Program-made: the position numbers and the translations under genes
Shown here: piece by piece, positions 8,703-18,100 of the stretch
Layout: every line of letters starts with the position of its first letter
Position numbering within the stretch: position 1 is the first letter of the stretch
Source of the DNA: Catonella morbi ATCC 51271
GTDB taxonomy: Bacteria > Bacillota > Clostridia > Lachnospirales > Lachnospiraceae
DNA: 64,000 bases
Reading direction: 5' to 3'
Assembly: GCF_000160035.2 (NCBI RefSeq)
Contig: NZ_KI535369.1
Span: 373,733-437,732 of the forward strand
Notes under the pieces: generated by a model
The model's input: the letters and a program-made list of their open reading frames with translations, nothing else
Told to the model about the DNA's origin: nothing
The model's database searches: none

Positions 8703-10220
8703 ATGGCAAAAGTTATAGTTGAAATGAAAAATATTACCAAATATTTCTATGGAGTACCGGCACTACAAGGTGTTTCCTTTGAGTTGCTGGAGGGAGAAAT
8801 ACATGCGCTTATGGGAGAGAACGGTGCCGGAAAATCTACACTCTCAAAAGTAATAACGGGAATTCATCGGGCAGATTTAGGGGAAATGTATATTCGTGGC
8901 GAGCTATGCAGTTTTAGTAGTGTAAGACAGGCTAATGAAAAAGGAATAGCCATGGTTACGCAGGAATTTTCTTTGATGAAAGATTTTTCCGTTGCAGAGA
9001 ATATTTTCCTTACTTCTCCGGGTTATTATAAGGCGGGATTTTTTTCGGATAAGAAATCGATGGTTAAAAAAACGTGGGAATTACTGAAACTTTTTAATAT
9101 GGAAGATTATATTGATCCATATGAGAGGGTCGAAAATCTTTCAATTGCGCAGATGCAGATTGTTGAAATTATTAAAGCGGTTTCAAAAGATGCGAGTATC
9201 CTAATTTTGGATGAACCTACTGCGTCTTTAACTAAACGAGAGATAAGTCTTTTATTTGATTTAATCAGAAACATGAAAAAGAAAGGAACAAGCTTTATTA
9301 TAGTATCCCATAAGTTAAATGAAATTTATGAGATTTCCGACAGAATTACCGTATTACGCGATGGGAAGCAGGTTTTGGGGAACGCAAAAACAAAGGAACT
9401 TGATGAAAGATCGTTGATAAAGGCTATGGTCGGCAGAGAAGTAGAGAATCTGTACGGAGCAGAGAAAAGCGGTTCAAAAGAATTTGATAAAGAAGAAATA
9501 GTTTTGGAAGTAAAAAACTTAAGTGATACGGTAGGCTTTGTGAAAAATGTCAACTTTTCGGTTCGCAGAGGCGAGATTGTAGGGTTTTCGGGACTTTTGG
9601 GCGCAGGAAGAACGGAAATGGCCAAATGCATATTCGGAGCATATAATCGAAGTCGAGACAGTAAGGTTATGATATTGGGTAAGGAAGTTAAACCTAACAG
9701 TATCAGAACCGCAATGAGAGAAGGTATCGGCTATGTTTCCGAGGATCGAAAACATGACGGGTTATTCCAGGAATTAAGCATAGGTATCAATATTAATATT
9801 GAAGAACTGACAGTACATGGAGGGGCTTACATAAGTGATAAAAAGGAGCAGGAATTATGCGAAAAGATGGCTTCCGGATTGCGGATTAAAATGACTAGCC
9901 CTGATGTCGCGGTTCAATCACTTTCAGGTGGAAATCAACAAAAGGTTTTATTAGCAAAATGGTTAATGCTGAAACCTAAACTATTGATAGTTGACGAACC
10001 TACCAGAGGGGTTGATATAGGGGCAAAGGCGGATATTTATCAGATTCTGTACGATCTTGCAAAAGAAGGAGTGGGAGTGGTGGTGATTTCTTCTGAAATG
10101 CCTGAAGTTATGGGATTATGCAATACTATTTATGTTATGCGTGAAGGTCGAATTACCGGTTCACTTAGTGCATCCGAGATAAGCGAAGAAAGAATTGGCT
10201 ATTTTTCTACAATGGGATAA
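8703..10220 (+). CDS. Ribose-type sugar ABC importer, double ATPase (RbsA/MglA family)
   Basis: 505 residues with two fused ABC domains. The first has Walker A GENGAGKST (residues 39-47), signature-like LSIAQMQIVEI and Walker B LILDEPTASLT. The second has the usual degenerate Walker A (GLLGAGRTE), signature LSGGNQQK and LLIVDEPTRGVD. This arrangement is normal for the CUT2 family. It powers the permease and binding protein encoded just downstream. Confidence 0.95.
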   Translation: MAKVIVEMKNITKYFYGVPALQGVSFELLEGEIHALMGENGAGKSTLSKVITGIHRADLGEMYIRGELCSFSSVRQANEKGIAMVTQEFSLMKDFSVAENIFLTSPGYYKAGFFSDKKSMVKKTWELLKLFNMEDYIDPYERVENLSIAQMQIVEIIKAVSKDASILILDEPTASLTKREISLLFDLIRNMKKKGTSFIIVSHKLNEIYEISDRITVLRDGKQVLGNAKTKELDERSLIKAMVGREVENLYGAEKSGSKEFDKEEIVLEVKNLSDTVGFVKNVNFSVRRGEIVGFSGLLGAGRTEMAKCIFGAYNRSRDSKVMILGKEVKPNSIRTAMREGIGYVSEDRKHDGLFQELSIGININIEELTVHGGAYISDKKEQELCEKMASGLRIKMTSPDVAVQSLSGGNQQKVLLAKWLMLKPKLLIVDEPTRGVDIGAKADIYQILYDLAKEGVGVVVISSEMPEVMGLCNTIYVMREGRITGSLSASEISEERIGYFSTMG

Positions 10221-10239
10221 ATCAATACAGGAGGCATAT

Positions 10240-11205
10240 ATGAACAAGCAAAGCAGAATGAAGCGGGCTGTACAGAATTATAAGACAGAATTGACAATGC
10301 TCGGTGTTTTTTGTGTATTTTTCGCTGTTATGAGTATTGTATCTCCTAACTTCCTGTCCTCACAGAACATGCTTAATGTTGCCTCACAGGTGTCGGCGAA
10401 CGCGATGCTTAGTGTTGGGATGACACTCGTTATTATTACAGGTGGAATTGATTTATCTGTGGGTGGAATTTTAGGATTGTCAGGAATGATAGGGTCAATA
10501 CTGATGGTGCAGACAAAGAACTCAGTAGTAGGATTTATTACTATTATGGCAGTGGCTTTGATTTGTGGACTGATAAATGGAATTTTGATAGGATATATTA
10601 AAATGCCGGCATTTATTGTAACCCTCGGTATGATGAATATCTGCAGGAGTTTGGACTATGTCATTTCCGATGCAAATACTCAATCGGGATTTCCCCAAAG
10701 CTGGCAATTTATAGGTAAGCAACGTGTTATGGGTATTCCTATGTATTTGATTCTTATGGTAATTGTTTTTATTATTTTTGCTTTTATTCTTCAGAAAACG
10801 AAGTTTGGACGTTTTTTATATGCATGCGGTTCAAATGCGGATGCAGCCAAGCTTTCGGGAATCAATGTAAGATGGAATGTGTGTGCGGCATATATCGTTT
10901 GCGGATTTATGTGCGGTATTGCGGCATGGATTATGACTTCAAGGATGATGGCTTGCGATCCTACCTATGGAAGCATTGCTGAAATGGATGCTATTGCCGC
11001 TGCGGTTATAGGCGGTACGAGTATGAGCGGAGGTAAAGGAACAATAGGCGGTACGGTAGTAGGAATATTTTTGGTGGGTTTTTTAAGAAATGCACTAAAT
11101 CTTCTTGGAATCAACCCATATTGGCAGGGAAGCGCTCTGGGAGCGGTAATAGTGGTTGCGGTACTGGCGGAACGAATTTCCCGTATGAGGCATAAAAAAG
11201 CGTGA
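10240..11205 (+). CDS. Ribose-type sugar ABC importer permease (RbsC family)
   Basis: 321-residue polytopic membrane protein with the CUT2 permease motifs IDLSVGGILGLSG, GxNxxAAKLSGI and GGTSMSGGKGTIGGT. The start at 10240 is chosen because AGGAGG lies 7 bases upstream; the longer frame from 10195 overlaps the ATPase gene and has no ribosome site. It forms the channel with the upstream ATPase. Confidence 0.93.
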   Translation: MNKQSRMKRAVQNYKTELTMLGVFCVFFAVMSIVSPNFLSSQNMLNVASQVSANAMLSVGMTLVIITGGIDLSVGGILGLSGMIGSILMVQTKNSVVGFITIMAVALICGLINGILIGYIKMPAFIVTLGMMNICRSLDYVISDANTQSGFPQSWQFIGKQRVMGIPMYLILMVIVFIIFAFILQKTKFGRFLYACGSNADAAKLSGINVRWNVCAAYIVCGFMCGIAAWIMTSRMMACDPTYGSIAEMDAIAAAVIGGTSMSGGKGTIGGTVVGIFLVGFLRNALNLLGINPYWQGSALGAVIVVAVLAERISRMRHKKA

Positions 11206-11280
11206 AATTACTTTTTATACCCGCTGTGTATTATATGAAACTAAGACAACTGTAAAAAGCGAACAAGGAGGAGAAAAAGT

Positions 11281-12309
11281 ATGAAAAAGAACAAAGTGTT
11301 ACTATGGGGTATTGTATTTGCGATAGCAGTACAGCTTGCTGCCTGTGGAAGCGGTAATAAAGACTCTGCTTCACAGGAGAAAACATCTAAAAATGCTTCT
11401 GCTGAAAAAAGCGGCGCGTCGTCAGGAAATTACAAGGGCAAATCTATAGCATATCTGACACCATCTTTAGATGTTCCGTTTTGGTGCTATATGAAACATG
11501 GAATTGAAGATCAGGCAAAAAATACAATGCCCGGAGTCAAAGTTACAGTATATGATTCTAAAGATAATGCAAATACACAGCTTGCAAATGTGCAGGACGC
11601 TATTACCAATAAAGTAGACGGTATTGTTATTTCCCCGACAGATTCAGCGTCTTGCATAGCGGTTCTATCTGCTGCGGAAGAGGCGGGAATACCGGTTGTA
11701 ATCTGTGATATAGGAACAGATTCGGGTGAATACGTTTCGTTTATTTCAACGGATAATTCAGGAGGCGCAAAAAAACTGGGTGAATATGTGGCAGATAAAC
11801 TGAATAAAGGAGATGAAATAGCGCAAATAGCCCTAAATCAGGCAAGAAAGAATGGTGTGCTGCGCAAAGAAGGATTTGAAGAGGGAATAAAGGAAAAGCT
11901 AAAAGAAGTTGATTTTAGGCAAATGGAAAAGGTAAACCGTGATGAGGGTGTGCGTTATACGCAAGACTTGATTACATCTTATCCCAACCTGAAGTGTATA
12001 TTCTGTCATTCGGAGGATCCGAGCATGGGTGCTGTTACGGCACTTAAAGAAATAAATAATGACAAATGTAAAATTGTCGGTTTTGATTGTTCTCCGGAAG
12101 TGGTTGAAGCAATAAAAAGTGGAGATATTTTAGCGACTGCGGCACAGCAACCGGTTTTTATGGGACGCACCGCTGTTGACTGCCTAAAGACTCATCTTGA
12201 TGGTGGAACACCTGAAAAAGAGATATCCGTTGATACGCTCTTGGTAACGCAGGATAATATCAATGATGTGTACGATAAATTGGTAGAAGTTGCGTTGACG
12301 GATAAGTAA
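11281..12309 (+). CDS. Sugar-binding lipoprotein of the ribose-type importer (RbsB family)
   Basis: 342 residues. Signal peptide with lipobox LAAC (Cys22), then a Ser/Lys-rich linker and a type I periplasmic-binding fold (IAYLTPSLDVPFWCYMKHGIEDQA, GIVISPTDSASCIAVLSAAEEAGIPVV). AAGGAGGAG precedes the ATG. It captures the operon's sugar outside the cell. CUT2 binding proteins usually bind aldopentoses, hexoses or short polyols. Confidence 0.93.
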   Translation: MKKNKVLLWGIVFAIAVQLAACGSGNKDSASQEKTSKNASAEKSGASSGNYKGKSIAYLTPSLDVPFWCYMKHGIEDQAKNTMPGVKVTVYDSKDNANTQLANVQDAITNKVDGIVISPTDSASCIAVLSAAEEAGIPVVICDIGTDSGEYVSFISTDNSGGAKKLGEYVADKLNKGDEIAQIALNQARKNGVLRKEGFEEGIKEKLKEVDFRQMEKVNRDEGVRYTQDLITSYPNLKCIFCHSEDPSMGAVTALKEINNDKCKIVGFDCSPEVVEAIKSGDILATAAQQPVFMGRTAVDCLKTHLDGGTPEKEISVDTLLVTQDNINDVYDKLVEVALTDK

Positions 12310-12377
12310 AGCAAGATTTAAAAATACTTTGTGGGTTACAAAGATGTTTGGATATTACGGAAAGGCATAATAGTAAA

Positions 12378-13211
12378 ATGTGTAAAAATGAAATAGGGGA
12401 AAACCTGTGCAAATTATTTTCGCTGGAAAATAAGGTAATACTGATGACAGGCGGTGCCGGACAAATCGGCAGTGTAATCGCCAAAGCTTACGCCGGGTTA
12501 GGCGCAAAGGTTGTAATCGCTGATATAGATGAAGAAGCATTAAAAGAAGTGGAAAGTCAAATTAAAGAAGATAATGGGGAGTGCATGACACTATCGCTAA
12601 ATCTTATGAATAAAGAGGATATTTACAAGACTGTAGATATCGTAATGGAAAAATACGGTAAGATAGATGTACTTGCAAATATTGCGGGAATTAATAAAAG
12701 ACTGCTTATGACTAATGGTTCAGAAGATACTTTTGACAAGATTATAGGCGTAAATTTGAGAGGTGCTTATTTGATGTCTATAAAAGTGGCAAAGGAAATG
12801 ATTAAGAGAAACGAGGAATTAGCAGAAAACGAAAGGATACATTTGTCCATTATGAATGTTGCCTCATATAACAGCGTTATGATGCTAGGAGGGAATTCCG
12901 TTTATGGTATGAGTAAGAGCGGAATTGCTGCGATGACACGCAGCCAGGCAATAGAGTGGGCAAAGTATGGTTTCAGGTCTAATGCCCTGACACCGGGGCA
13001 CATAAGTACGAAGTTGACTGCTCAATTGTGGGATGATCCGTACTACAGTAAGTATATGCTGGATAGGATAGCAATGGCTCGTCCCGGGTATCCTGAAGAT
13101 ATGATAGGAATGGCTGTGCTTATAGCCTCGGATGCCTCATCATATATGTCGGGGCAACTTTGTGTTGTGGATGGAGGTTGTCTTGCAGGAGGACAGCCGT
13201 GGGAGATTTAA
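12378..13211 (+). CDS. Short-chain dehydrogenase/reductase
   Basis: 277-residue SDR. Cofactor motif TGGAGQIG, NAG-type motif NIAGINK, catalytic Ser in NVASYNS, and YGMSK for Tyr and Lys. The tail YMSGQLCVVDGG is typical of sugar/polyol SDRs. The ATG at 12378 with GGAAAGG 12 bases upstream is preferred; an in-frame TTG at 12348 would add 10 residues but has a weaker site. Last gene of the operon, giving the pathway a second oxidoreductase beside the zinc enzyme. Confidence 0.88.
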   Translation: MCKNEIGENLCKLFSLENKVILMTGGAGQIGSVIAKAYAGLGAKVVIADIDEEALKEVESQIKEDNGECMTLSLNLMNKEDIYKTVDIVMEKYGKIDVLANIAGINKRLLMTNGSEDTFDKIIGVNLRGAYLMSIKVAKEMIKRNEELAENERIHLSIMNVASYNSVMMLGGNSVYGMSKSGIAAMTRSQAIEWAKYGFRSNALTPGHISTKLTAQLWDDPYYSKYMLDRIAMARPGYPEDMIGMAVLIASDASSYMSGQLCVVDGGCLAGGQPWEI

Positions 13212-13250
13212 GGTAACAGACTGAGCTGACATAATAAGAGACTAAGAAAA

Positions 13251-13308
13251 TAGCCGATACTTGTGCAACAAACCGTACTAAGGCATAAACAAGCTATCGG
13301 CTGTTTTT
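13251..13308 (+). terminator. Terminator of the sugar operon
   Basis: Imperfect stem AGCCGATA-CTTG / CAAG-CTATCGGCT with a 25-base loop and five T after it, 40 bases past the SDR stop. The same AGCCGATA core recurs at 21462 and, inverted, at 22250. Confidence 0.75.
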
Positions 13309-13364
13309 ATGTGCGACAATGTTATGGCGTGTAATTGTTCCTTTCGGCGATTCTTATTTAGATT

Positions 13365-14507
13365 TTAATCAGTACTCATTTTGATCAGATTAAATACCTG
13401 AGTAACCGTATCGGAGAGATTTTCAGCTGCATTTTCGGATTTCATAGCCTCTTTTAGGCTGGTTATTCTCCTCAATACAGGGAAAAAGGCATCTATTCCG
13501 TAATCATTACAAACGATGGCATCCTTTGTGACCGAGCCTGCAAAGGCAATCACTTTTTTTTCATATTTTTTTGCAAGCTTCGCCACTCCCACAGGTGCTT
13601 TTCCGAAAACTGTTTGTCCATCAAGGCGGCCTTCACCTGTTATTACAATATCGGCTTCTTTTATATAATCTTCAAGTCTTGTTTCTTCTATAACAATGTC
13701 TATACCTGATTTGAGAGAAGAATTTGTATATGATAAAAAGGCGAATCCGAGTCCTCCTGCGGCTCCCGTACCCGGAAGTTTTGCATCGGACGAAGCGTAT
13801 TTATTTTTTGTAAGCCTTGCAAATCGCTTAAGCCAACTGTCCATATCCTTTATCATTTCGGAAGTTGCTCCCTTTTGAGGTCCAAAAACGGTACTGCAGC
13901 CACTTTTGCCGCAAAGTTGATTGGTGACGTCGCAGGCAATTTTAAAATTACACTCTTTTAGCTCCGGCAAGACATCATTGTCAGTTATCATAACTAAATC
14001 TTTAAGCCCTTTAGCCCCTAAGGGTATCTGATTTCCGTCATTATTAAGCAATCCAAAGCCTAATGCCTGAAGCATTCCTGCTCCGCCGTCATTGGTAGAA
14101 CTTCCTCCTATGCCCACTATAAAATTTCTGCATCCTTTATTTACAGCAGCTTTTATAAGTTCTCCAACCCCATAAGTCGTCGTATTAAGGGGGTTCCTCT
14201 TTTCTTCGGAAATAAGTGTAATTCCAGCTGCTTCTGACATTTCTATCACGGCGGTTTTGCTCTCTTTTATTATACCGTAGCGAGCTTCGATTTTTTCTCC
14301 GAGTGGTCCCATGACCTTAACATTATCGATAATCCCCCCTATGGCAAAGATAAGTGCTTCCACCGTTCCCTCTCCACCGTCTGCAAGTGGTCTCACAGTT
14401 ACCATTACCTCAGGCATTGATATAAGAATTCCTTTTTTTATGGCTTCACCTGCTTTTAGGGAACTTAAGCTTCCTTTAAAAGAATCTACAGCGACTGTCA
14501 CTTTCAT
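13365..14507 (-). CDS. Glycerate 2-kinase (GarK/GlxK family)
   Basis: 380 residues, full length for the family. Recognisable motifs are VAVDSFKGSLSS at the N-terminus, PLADGGEGT, VGIGGSSTNDGGAGM, and GEGRLDGQT. It phosphorylates D-glycerate at O2 with ATP, sending the product to lower glycolysis. AAGGAG precedes the ATG. Divergent from the CdaR-type regulator, and near tartronate semialdehyde reductase, so it is the last step of a glucarate/galactarate or glyoxylate-type route whose upstream aldolase is not in this window. Confidence 0.92.
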   Translation of the reverse strand: MKVTVAVDSFKGSLSSLKAGEAIKKGILISMPEVMVTVRPLADGGEGTVEALIFAIGGIIDNVKVMGPLGEKIEARYGIIKESKTAVIEMSEAAGITLISEEKRNPLNTTTYGVGELIKAAVNKGCRNFIVGIGGSSTNDGGAGMLQALGFGLLNNDGNQIPLGAKGLKDLVMITDNDVLPELKECNFKIACDVTNQLCGKSGCSTVFGPQKGATSEMIKDMDSWLKRFARLTKNKYASSDAKLPGTGAAGGLGFAFLSYTNSSLKSGIDIVIEETRLEDYIKEADIVITGEGRLDGQTVFGKAPVGVAKLAKKYEKKVIAFAGSVTKDAIVCNDYGIDAFFPVLRRITSLKEAMKSENAAENLSDTVTQVFNLIKMSTD

Positions 14508-14521
14508 ACAAAACTCCTTTT

Positions 14522-14612
14522 CTGTGGCTTAAAGTCAAATACTCCACAGTAAGCCGTAGAGTATGGTCTGATCTGATCTGGGTTTTTAAAACGTTCCGTA
14601 ACTATACGGCTT
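14522..14612. promoter_or_regulatory. Structured divergent region with inverted repeats
   Basis: Two inverted repeats lie between glycerate kinase and cdaR: CTGTGG (14522) / CCACAG (14544), whose hairpin would sit just before the kinase ribosome site, and AAGCCGTA (14551) / TACGGCTT (14605). Further on are GTATG/CATAC near 14664 and a TATAAT at 14714 suited to cdaR. Plausible CdaR operators, by position only. Confidence 0.35.
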
Positions 14613-14744
14613 ATCCCAAATAATTGGGGTTTATTTTATTATAATAAAAAATATTTATTCAATGTATGTTATCCATACTACATTTAGTTCTATTTTTATG
14701 TTAAAATATGTTATATAATACATCCGTTCAGAGAGGAAAAAATT

Positions 14745-15845
14745 ATGACAGAAATAATAAGTGGGATATTGGCCGATGAAATAGTTCTTGCGGTAAAGGA
14801 CGTATGCAATCACGACATAAATTTTATAAATCCGAAGGGGATAATTTTTGCAAGTACCGACAAAAATAGGGTTGGAGATTATCATGAGATAGGAAAACAG
14901 GCTGCGGCAACGGGAAAAACAATAGAGGTCGAGCCCTCGGATAATTTTTCAGGGAGCAAACCCGGTGTCAATATACCATTTATTTTCCATGGAGAGGTTA
15001 TCGCCGTAATAGGGATTTCAGGAATACCGGATGAAGTAAGAAAGTTTGCCTATCTTGCACAAAGAATTTCAGGAATTATTTTAAGAGAGAACGAGCTTGA
15101 ACGGATAGAACAGATACAAAAAACTCAATTAAATCAGCTTATTAGGGCTATAATCCATAAAGAACATATTAATCAGGAGTATCTTGAATCTATACTTAAG
15201 AAAGAAAAAATATCAGATTGTGTAGAATATAATACTATAGTTGTGAAGATTGATACAAAATACAATCCGGAAAATATTTCTCTTATCGAAAATGCGGTTT
15301 ATTCCTGCTTTGAGCAAACTGGCTCAAGACTCTTTATATCAAATTTATCAAACGAGTTTGTAATTCTTCTTGAAAGCATAAAAATAAAGAATTACATAGG
15401 GCTTTTTACCCGTCTCGCAAACAGATATGAACCAATAGTCAAAGTCGGCATAGGAAACAGTTATCCCATATTGAAGCAGTACCGCTCCTACAAAAATGCG
15501 AGGCTTGCTATAAACTGTATGATGGGGGATGAAACTCTGGCAATTTATGACGATTTAAATCTTGAAATTCTGCTTGGAAATATATCTGAGGAAGCCGGAA
15601 GTTTATTTGTAAAAAGAAATCTCTCCGCACTTGACGAGGAGGACAGAAGTCTATTAAAAATATATTTTGGAAGTAATATGTCCTTAAAAGAAACCAGTGA
15701 AAAGCTTTATATCCACAAGAACACGTTGCAGTACAAGCTTGATAAAATTGCAAGACTTACCGGTTGCAATCCGAGAATTTTTACAGAGGCAAATGTGCTA
15801 TATATGGCATTGAAGCTAGAACAATTGTCCTATGTCGCACGATAA
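14745..15845 (+). CDS. cdaR: CdaR-type sugar-diacid transcriptional activator
   Basis: 366 residues. The N-terminal ~135 match the putative sugar-diacid recognition domain (ILADEIVLAVKDVCNHDINFI, INPKGIIFAST). The C-terminal ~60 are a PucR-type HTH (NMSLKETSEKLYIHKNTLQYKLDKI). CdaR proteins activate glucarate, galactarate and glycerate genes in response to these acids or glycerate. Divergent from glycerate kinase, which it probably controls. GAGAGG precedes the ATG. Confidence 0.88.
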   Translation: MTEIISGILADEIVLAVKDVCNHDINFINPKGIIFASTDKNRVGDYHEIGKQAAATGKTIEVEPSDNFSGSKPGVNIPFIFHGEVIAVIGISGIPDEVRKFAYLAQRISGIILRENELERIEQIQKTQLNQLIRAIIHKEHINQEYLESILKKEKISDCVEYNTIVVKIDTKYNPENISLIENAVYSCFEQTGSRLFISNLSNEFVILLESIKIKNYIGLFTRLANRYEPIVKVGIGNSYPILKQYRSYKNARLAINCMMGDETLAIYDDLNLEILLGNISEEAGSLFVKRNLSALDEEDRSLLKIYFGSNMSLKETSEKLYIHKNTLQYKLDKIARLTGCNPRIFTEANVLYMALKLEQLSYVAR

Positions 15846-15933
15846 TCATATTTTTTGAAGTTTTATATTAAAAAAAATATGGAAGCGGGCTTTTTTCACT
15901 ACGATTTTATGGACGAAATAATTCGAAGCAACT

Positions 15934-15984
15934 AAAAAAGACGGTTTAGATCCGCGACGCATATACATCAGTACCCAAACCGCC
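15934..15984 (-). terminator. Terminator of the garR gene (minus strand)
   Basis: On the minus strand GGCGGTTT pairs with AAACCGTC, followed by six T. It lies 36 bases past the end of garR and could also stop readthrough from cdaR. Confidence 0.65.
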
Positions 15985-16020
15985 CTTAACTTGCCTAAAT
16001 TTTACTTCCAATATTACGCA

Positions 16021-16908
16021 TTAATTATCACCAACAATCAATTTGTTAATGTTTTCGTAATACTTAACTATAGCAGAATGATCTTCTTTTCCGTGACCGT
16101 CTATTCTCAGTGCCTGTAATATTTCCATAATCCCTGCTGTAAGAGGGAGTGAAACTTCCACGGAATGAGCGGTATCAAGCGCATTCTGTAAATCCTTGAT
16201 ATGTAAATCGATTCTAAAGCCGGGATCAAATCTTTTTTCAAGCATCATAGGACCCTTGGCATCCATTACCGTGGAGCCGGCAAGACCGCCCCTGATTGCC
16301 TGATAGACTAGATTAGGATCAACACCTGCTTTCTTTGCCAGAGTAAATGCCTCGCTTACCGCAGCGATATTGAGAGCAACAACTATCTGGTTTGCGAGTT
16401 TTGTAGTATTTCCGGCACCGACATCTCCTACCCTTACAACACTCCCTGCCATAGATTTTATAAGGTCATAATACTTGCTATAAACATCTTCTTTACCTCC
16501 TACCATAACGGAAATGGTTCCGTCTATGGCCTTAGGCTCTCCACCGGAAACAGGTGCATCAAGAAAATCTACTCCCTTTTCAGCCAAAACTTTTGCAAAT
16601 CTCTTTGACTCTACCGGATTTATAGAGCTCATGTCTATTACTGCTTTTCCACTTGAAAGTCCCTCAACTAAGCCATTTTTGCAGAAAAGAGCCTCATCTA
16701 CGTCTGGAGAGTTTGGAAGCATAAGTATAACCACATCCACATTCTCAGCGAGTTCTTTACCATTAGCAGCCCCTCTGGCGCCCTCTTTCTTAAATTGTTC
16801 GATTGTTTCAGGAATAAGCGTATATACGGTTAAATCATAACCGGCTTTCATAACGTTTCTAGCCATCGGCTGTCCCATTATTCCTAATCCCACAAACCCT
16901 ACCTTCAT
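16021..16908 (-). CDS. garR: 2-hydroxy-3-oxopropionate (tartronate semialdehyde) reductase
   Basis: 295-residue beta-hydroxyacid dehydrogenase. NAD(P) motif GLGIMGQPMARN at the N-terminus, substrate motif DAPVSGGEPKA, and catalytic Lys in GNTTKLANQ. It reduces tartronate semialdehyde to glycerate, the substrate of the nearby glycerate kinase. The start at 16908 has AGGAGGAAAAAG just upstream; a longer frame to 17013 lacks a site and has no family match. Methylglyoxylate or 3-hydroxyisobutyrate reductase are alternatives. Confidence 0.85.
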   Translation of the reverse strand: MKVGFVGLGIMGQPMARNVMKAGYDLTVYTLIPETIEQFKKEGARGAANGKELAENVDVVILMLPNSPDVDEALFCKNGLVEGLSSGKAVIDMSSINPVESKRFAKVLAEKGVDFLDAPVSGGEPKAIDGTISVMVGGKEDVYSKYYDLIKSMAGSVVRVGDVGAGNTTKLANQIVVALNIAAVSEAFTLAKKAGVDPNLVYQAIRGGLAGSTVMDAKGPMMLEKRFDPGFRIDLHIKDLQNALDTAHSVEVSLPLTAGIMEILQALRIDGHGKEDHSAIVKYYENINKLIVGDN

Positions 16909-17530
16909 TTCTTTTTCCTCCTGTATTTTGATGATTTTATTGTGCATCTTTATGTTTTTTATGTTGAGCCGAATATCACTAACCAGGGATACGTTTATAG
17001 GTTTACTTGTCAACGTGTGCTTATTTAAAATAGCAAGTTTTTTGAAACGGACTTAAAATTCTACCAAAAATCAGCATCAAACCATAGTTATATATTTCAT
17101 AATAAATGTTTACAATCTTCTTTTCTATAGTACGGATAATAAATAATTGGGAGTTATGGTAAATAAGAGTGTTATAGATACCAAAATTATTAAACGAATT
17201 TTTGATACTTTAAAACTGAATAAAAGGCTACACATCGTAGAAATGCAGTCTTTTTATCAAATTCACGTCAAGACGGTTAAAATGCGGGTACTTCTTGAAG
17301 CCCTGTTCTGCCGTCGTCTCCAATCTATGTGACTGAATAATTTGCCTGATTGTCGCTAATTTCTAAGTTATTTATTAAAGTTCATTTTAGATTTCTTACC
17401 TGTAAAAATAAATATAATTGTGGTAAATTCATTGCAATATTCCAAATATTCACTTGAAGTTTTGAGAAAACATGTTATGTTATATATAAAAGTAGCAATA
17501 AAAATGTCACAGATTTAAGCTGAATTCATA
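16909..17530. other. Gene-poor stretch
   Basis: About 620 bases with no convincing gene. A 61-codon frame at 17147-17332 has no ribosome site and no recognisable motif. A fragment AATAATTGGGAGTTATGG at 17141 resembles the right end of the dispersed repeats. Confidence 0.5.
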
Positions 17531-17884
17531 ATAAAACAAGATTCTTATTTAAAACGTATTGTACACAATACGTGGAATGGATAGGTCAAGGTAATTATCG
17601 GTATTCGAAGATGTGGAAAATCGATTTTGCTTTTGACCTTTTTTATAATTATCTTCTTTCAGAGAATGTAAGTGAAGATAATATTATAAAGATTGAACCG
17701 GATCAGAGAAAAAATTACAAGTTCAGAAATCCAATAAACATATGTGAGTGTGTGGAGACTATTTTATACGGAAATAAAGATGAAAAGTATTATCTTTTTA
17801 TAGATGAAGTTCGACTTACTGCAAAGTCATTAATGAAGAAATGGGAGTATCGATTTATGATATGTTAAATAGATCTGCTAACCG
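17531..17884 (+). pseudogene. Relic of an AAA-type ATPase (AAA_14/DUF4143 family)
   Basis: Reading across frames gives family-like text: SYLKRIV...WNG, a TAG at 17582 where Gln is expected, the P-loop GIRRCGKS, then a one-base shift in a T-run near 17631, then FDLFYNYLLSENVSEDNI and a Walker B-like YLFIDEV, and a second shift near 17842 into GVSIYDMLN. The remaining ~250 residues are missing. Clearly dead. Confidence 0.75.
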
Positions 17885-17972
17885 CACAATGCGAACCCTG
17901 AGGCGATATCGGATAAATCCTTATTTGCACTAGCTTTGCTAATTTAGAATAATGGCGGACATTAAAATGTGC

Positions 17973-17999
17973 AGAGAGGAATATTCCTCTCTATTTTTA
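17973..17999 (+). terminator. Terminator before the XRE/ImmA/PIN cassette
   Basis: Perfect 20-base palindrome AGAGAGGAATATTCCTCTCT followed by ATTTTT. It insulates the cassette from upstream. Confidence 0.7.
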
Positions 18000-18039
18000 T
18001 CCTAATTCAGATCTGTCATAAAAATACTTCGAATAATCA

Positions 18040-18068
18040 TTTACTTTATGACAAAAATTTGTTATAAT
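18040..18068 (+). promoter_or_regulatory. Promoter of the XRE/ImmA/PIN cassette with overlapping palindrome
   Basis: -35 TTTACT (18040) and -10 TATAAT (18063) with 17-base spacing. The near-palindrome ACAAAAATTTGT (18051-18062) fills the spacer and is a likely autoregulatory operator for the XRE protein. Confidence 0.6.
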
Positions 18069-18100
18069 ATGAGTGAATAAAAGTGTAGGAGGTAATGGAT

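Noticed and set aside
12348-12377. TTG start for the SDR at 12348
   Set aside because: The ATG at 12378 has the better ribosome site and the extra residues do not fit the SDR fold.
17147-17332. 61-codon frame
   Set aside because: No ribosome site, low-complexity basic protein, no recognisable motif.
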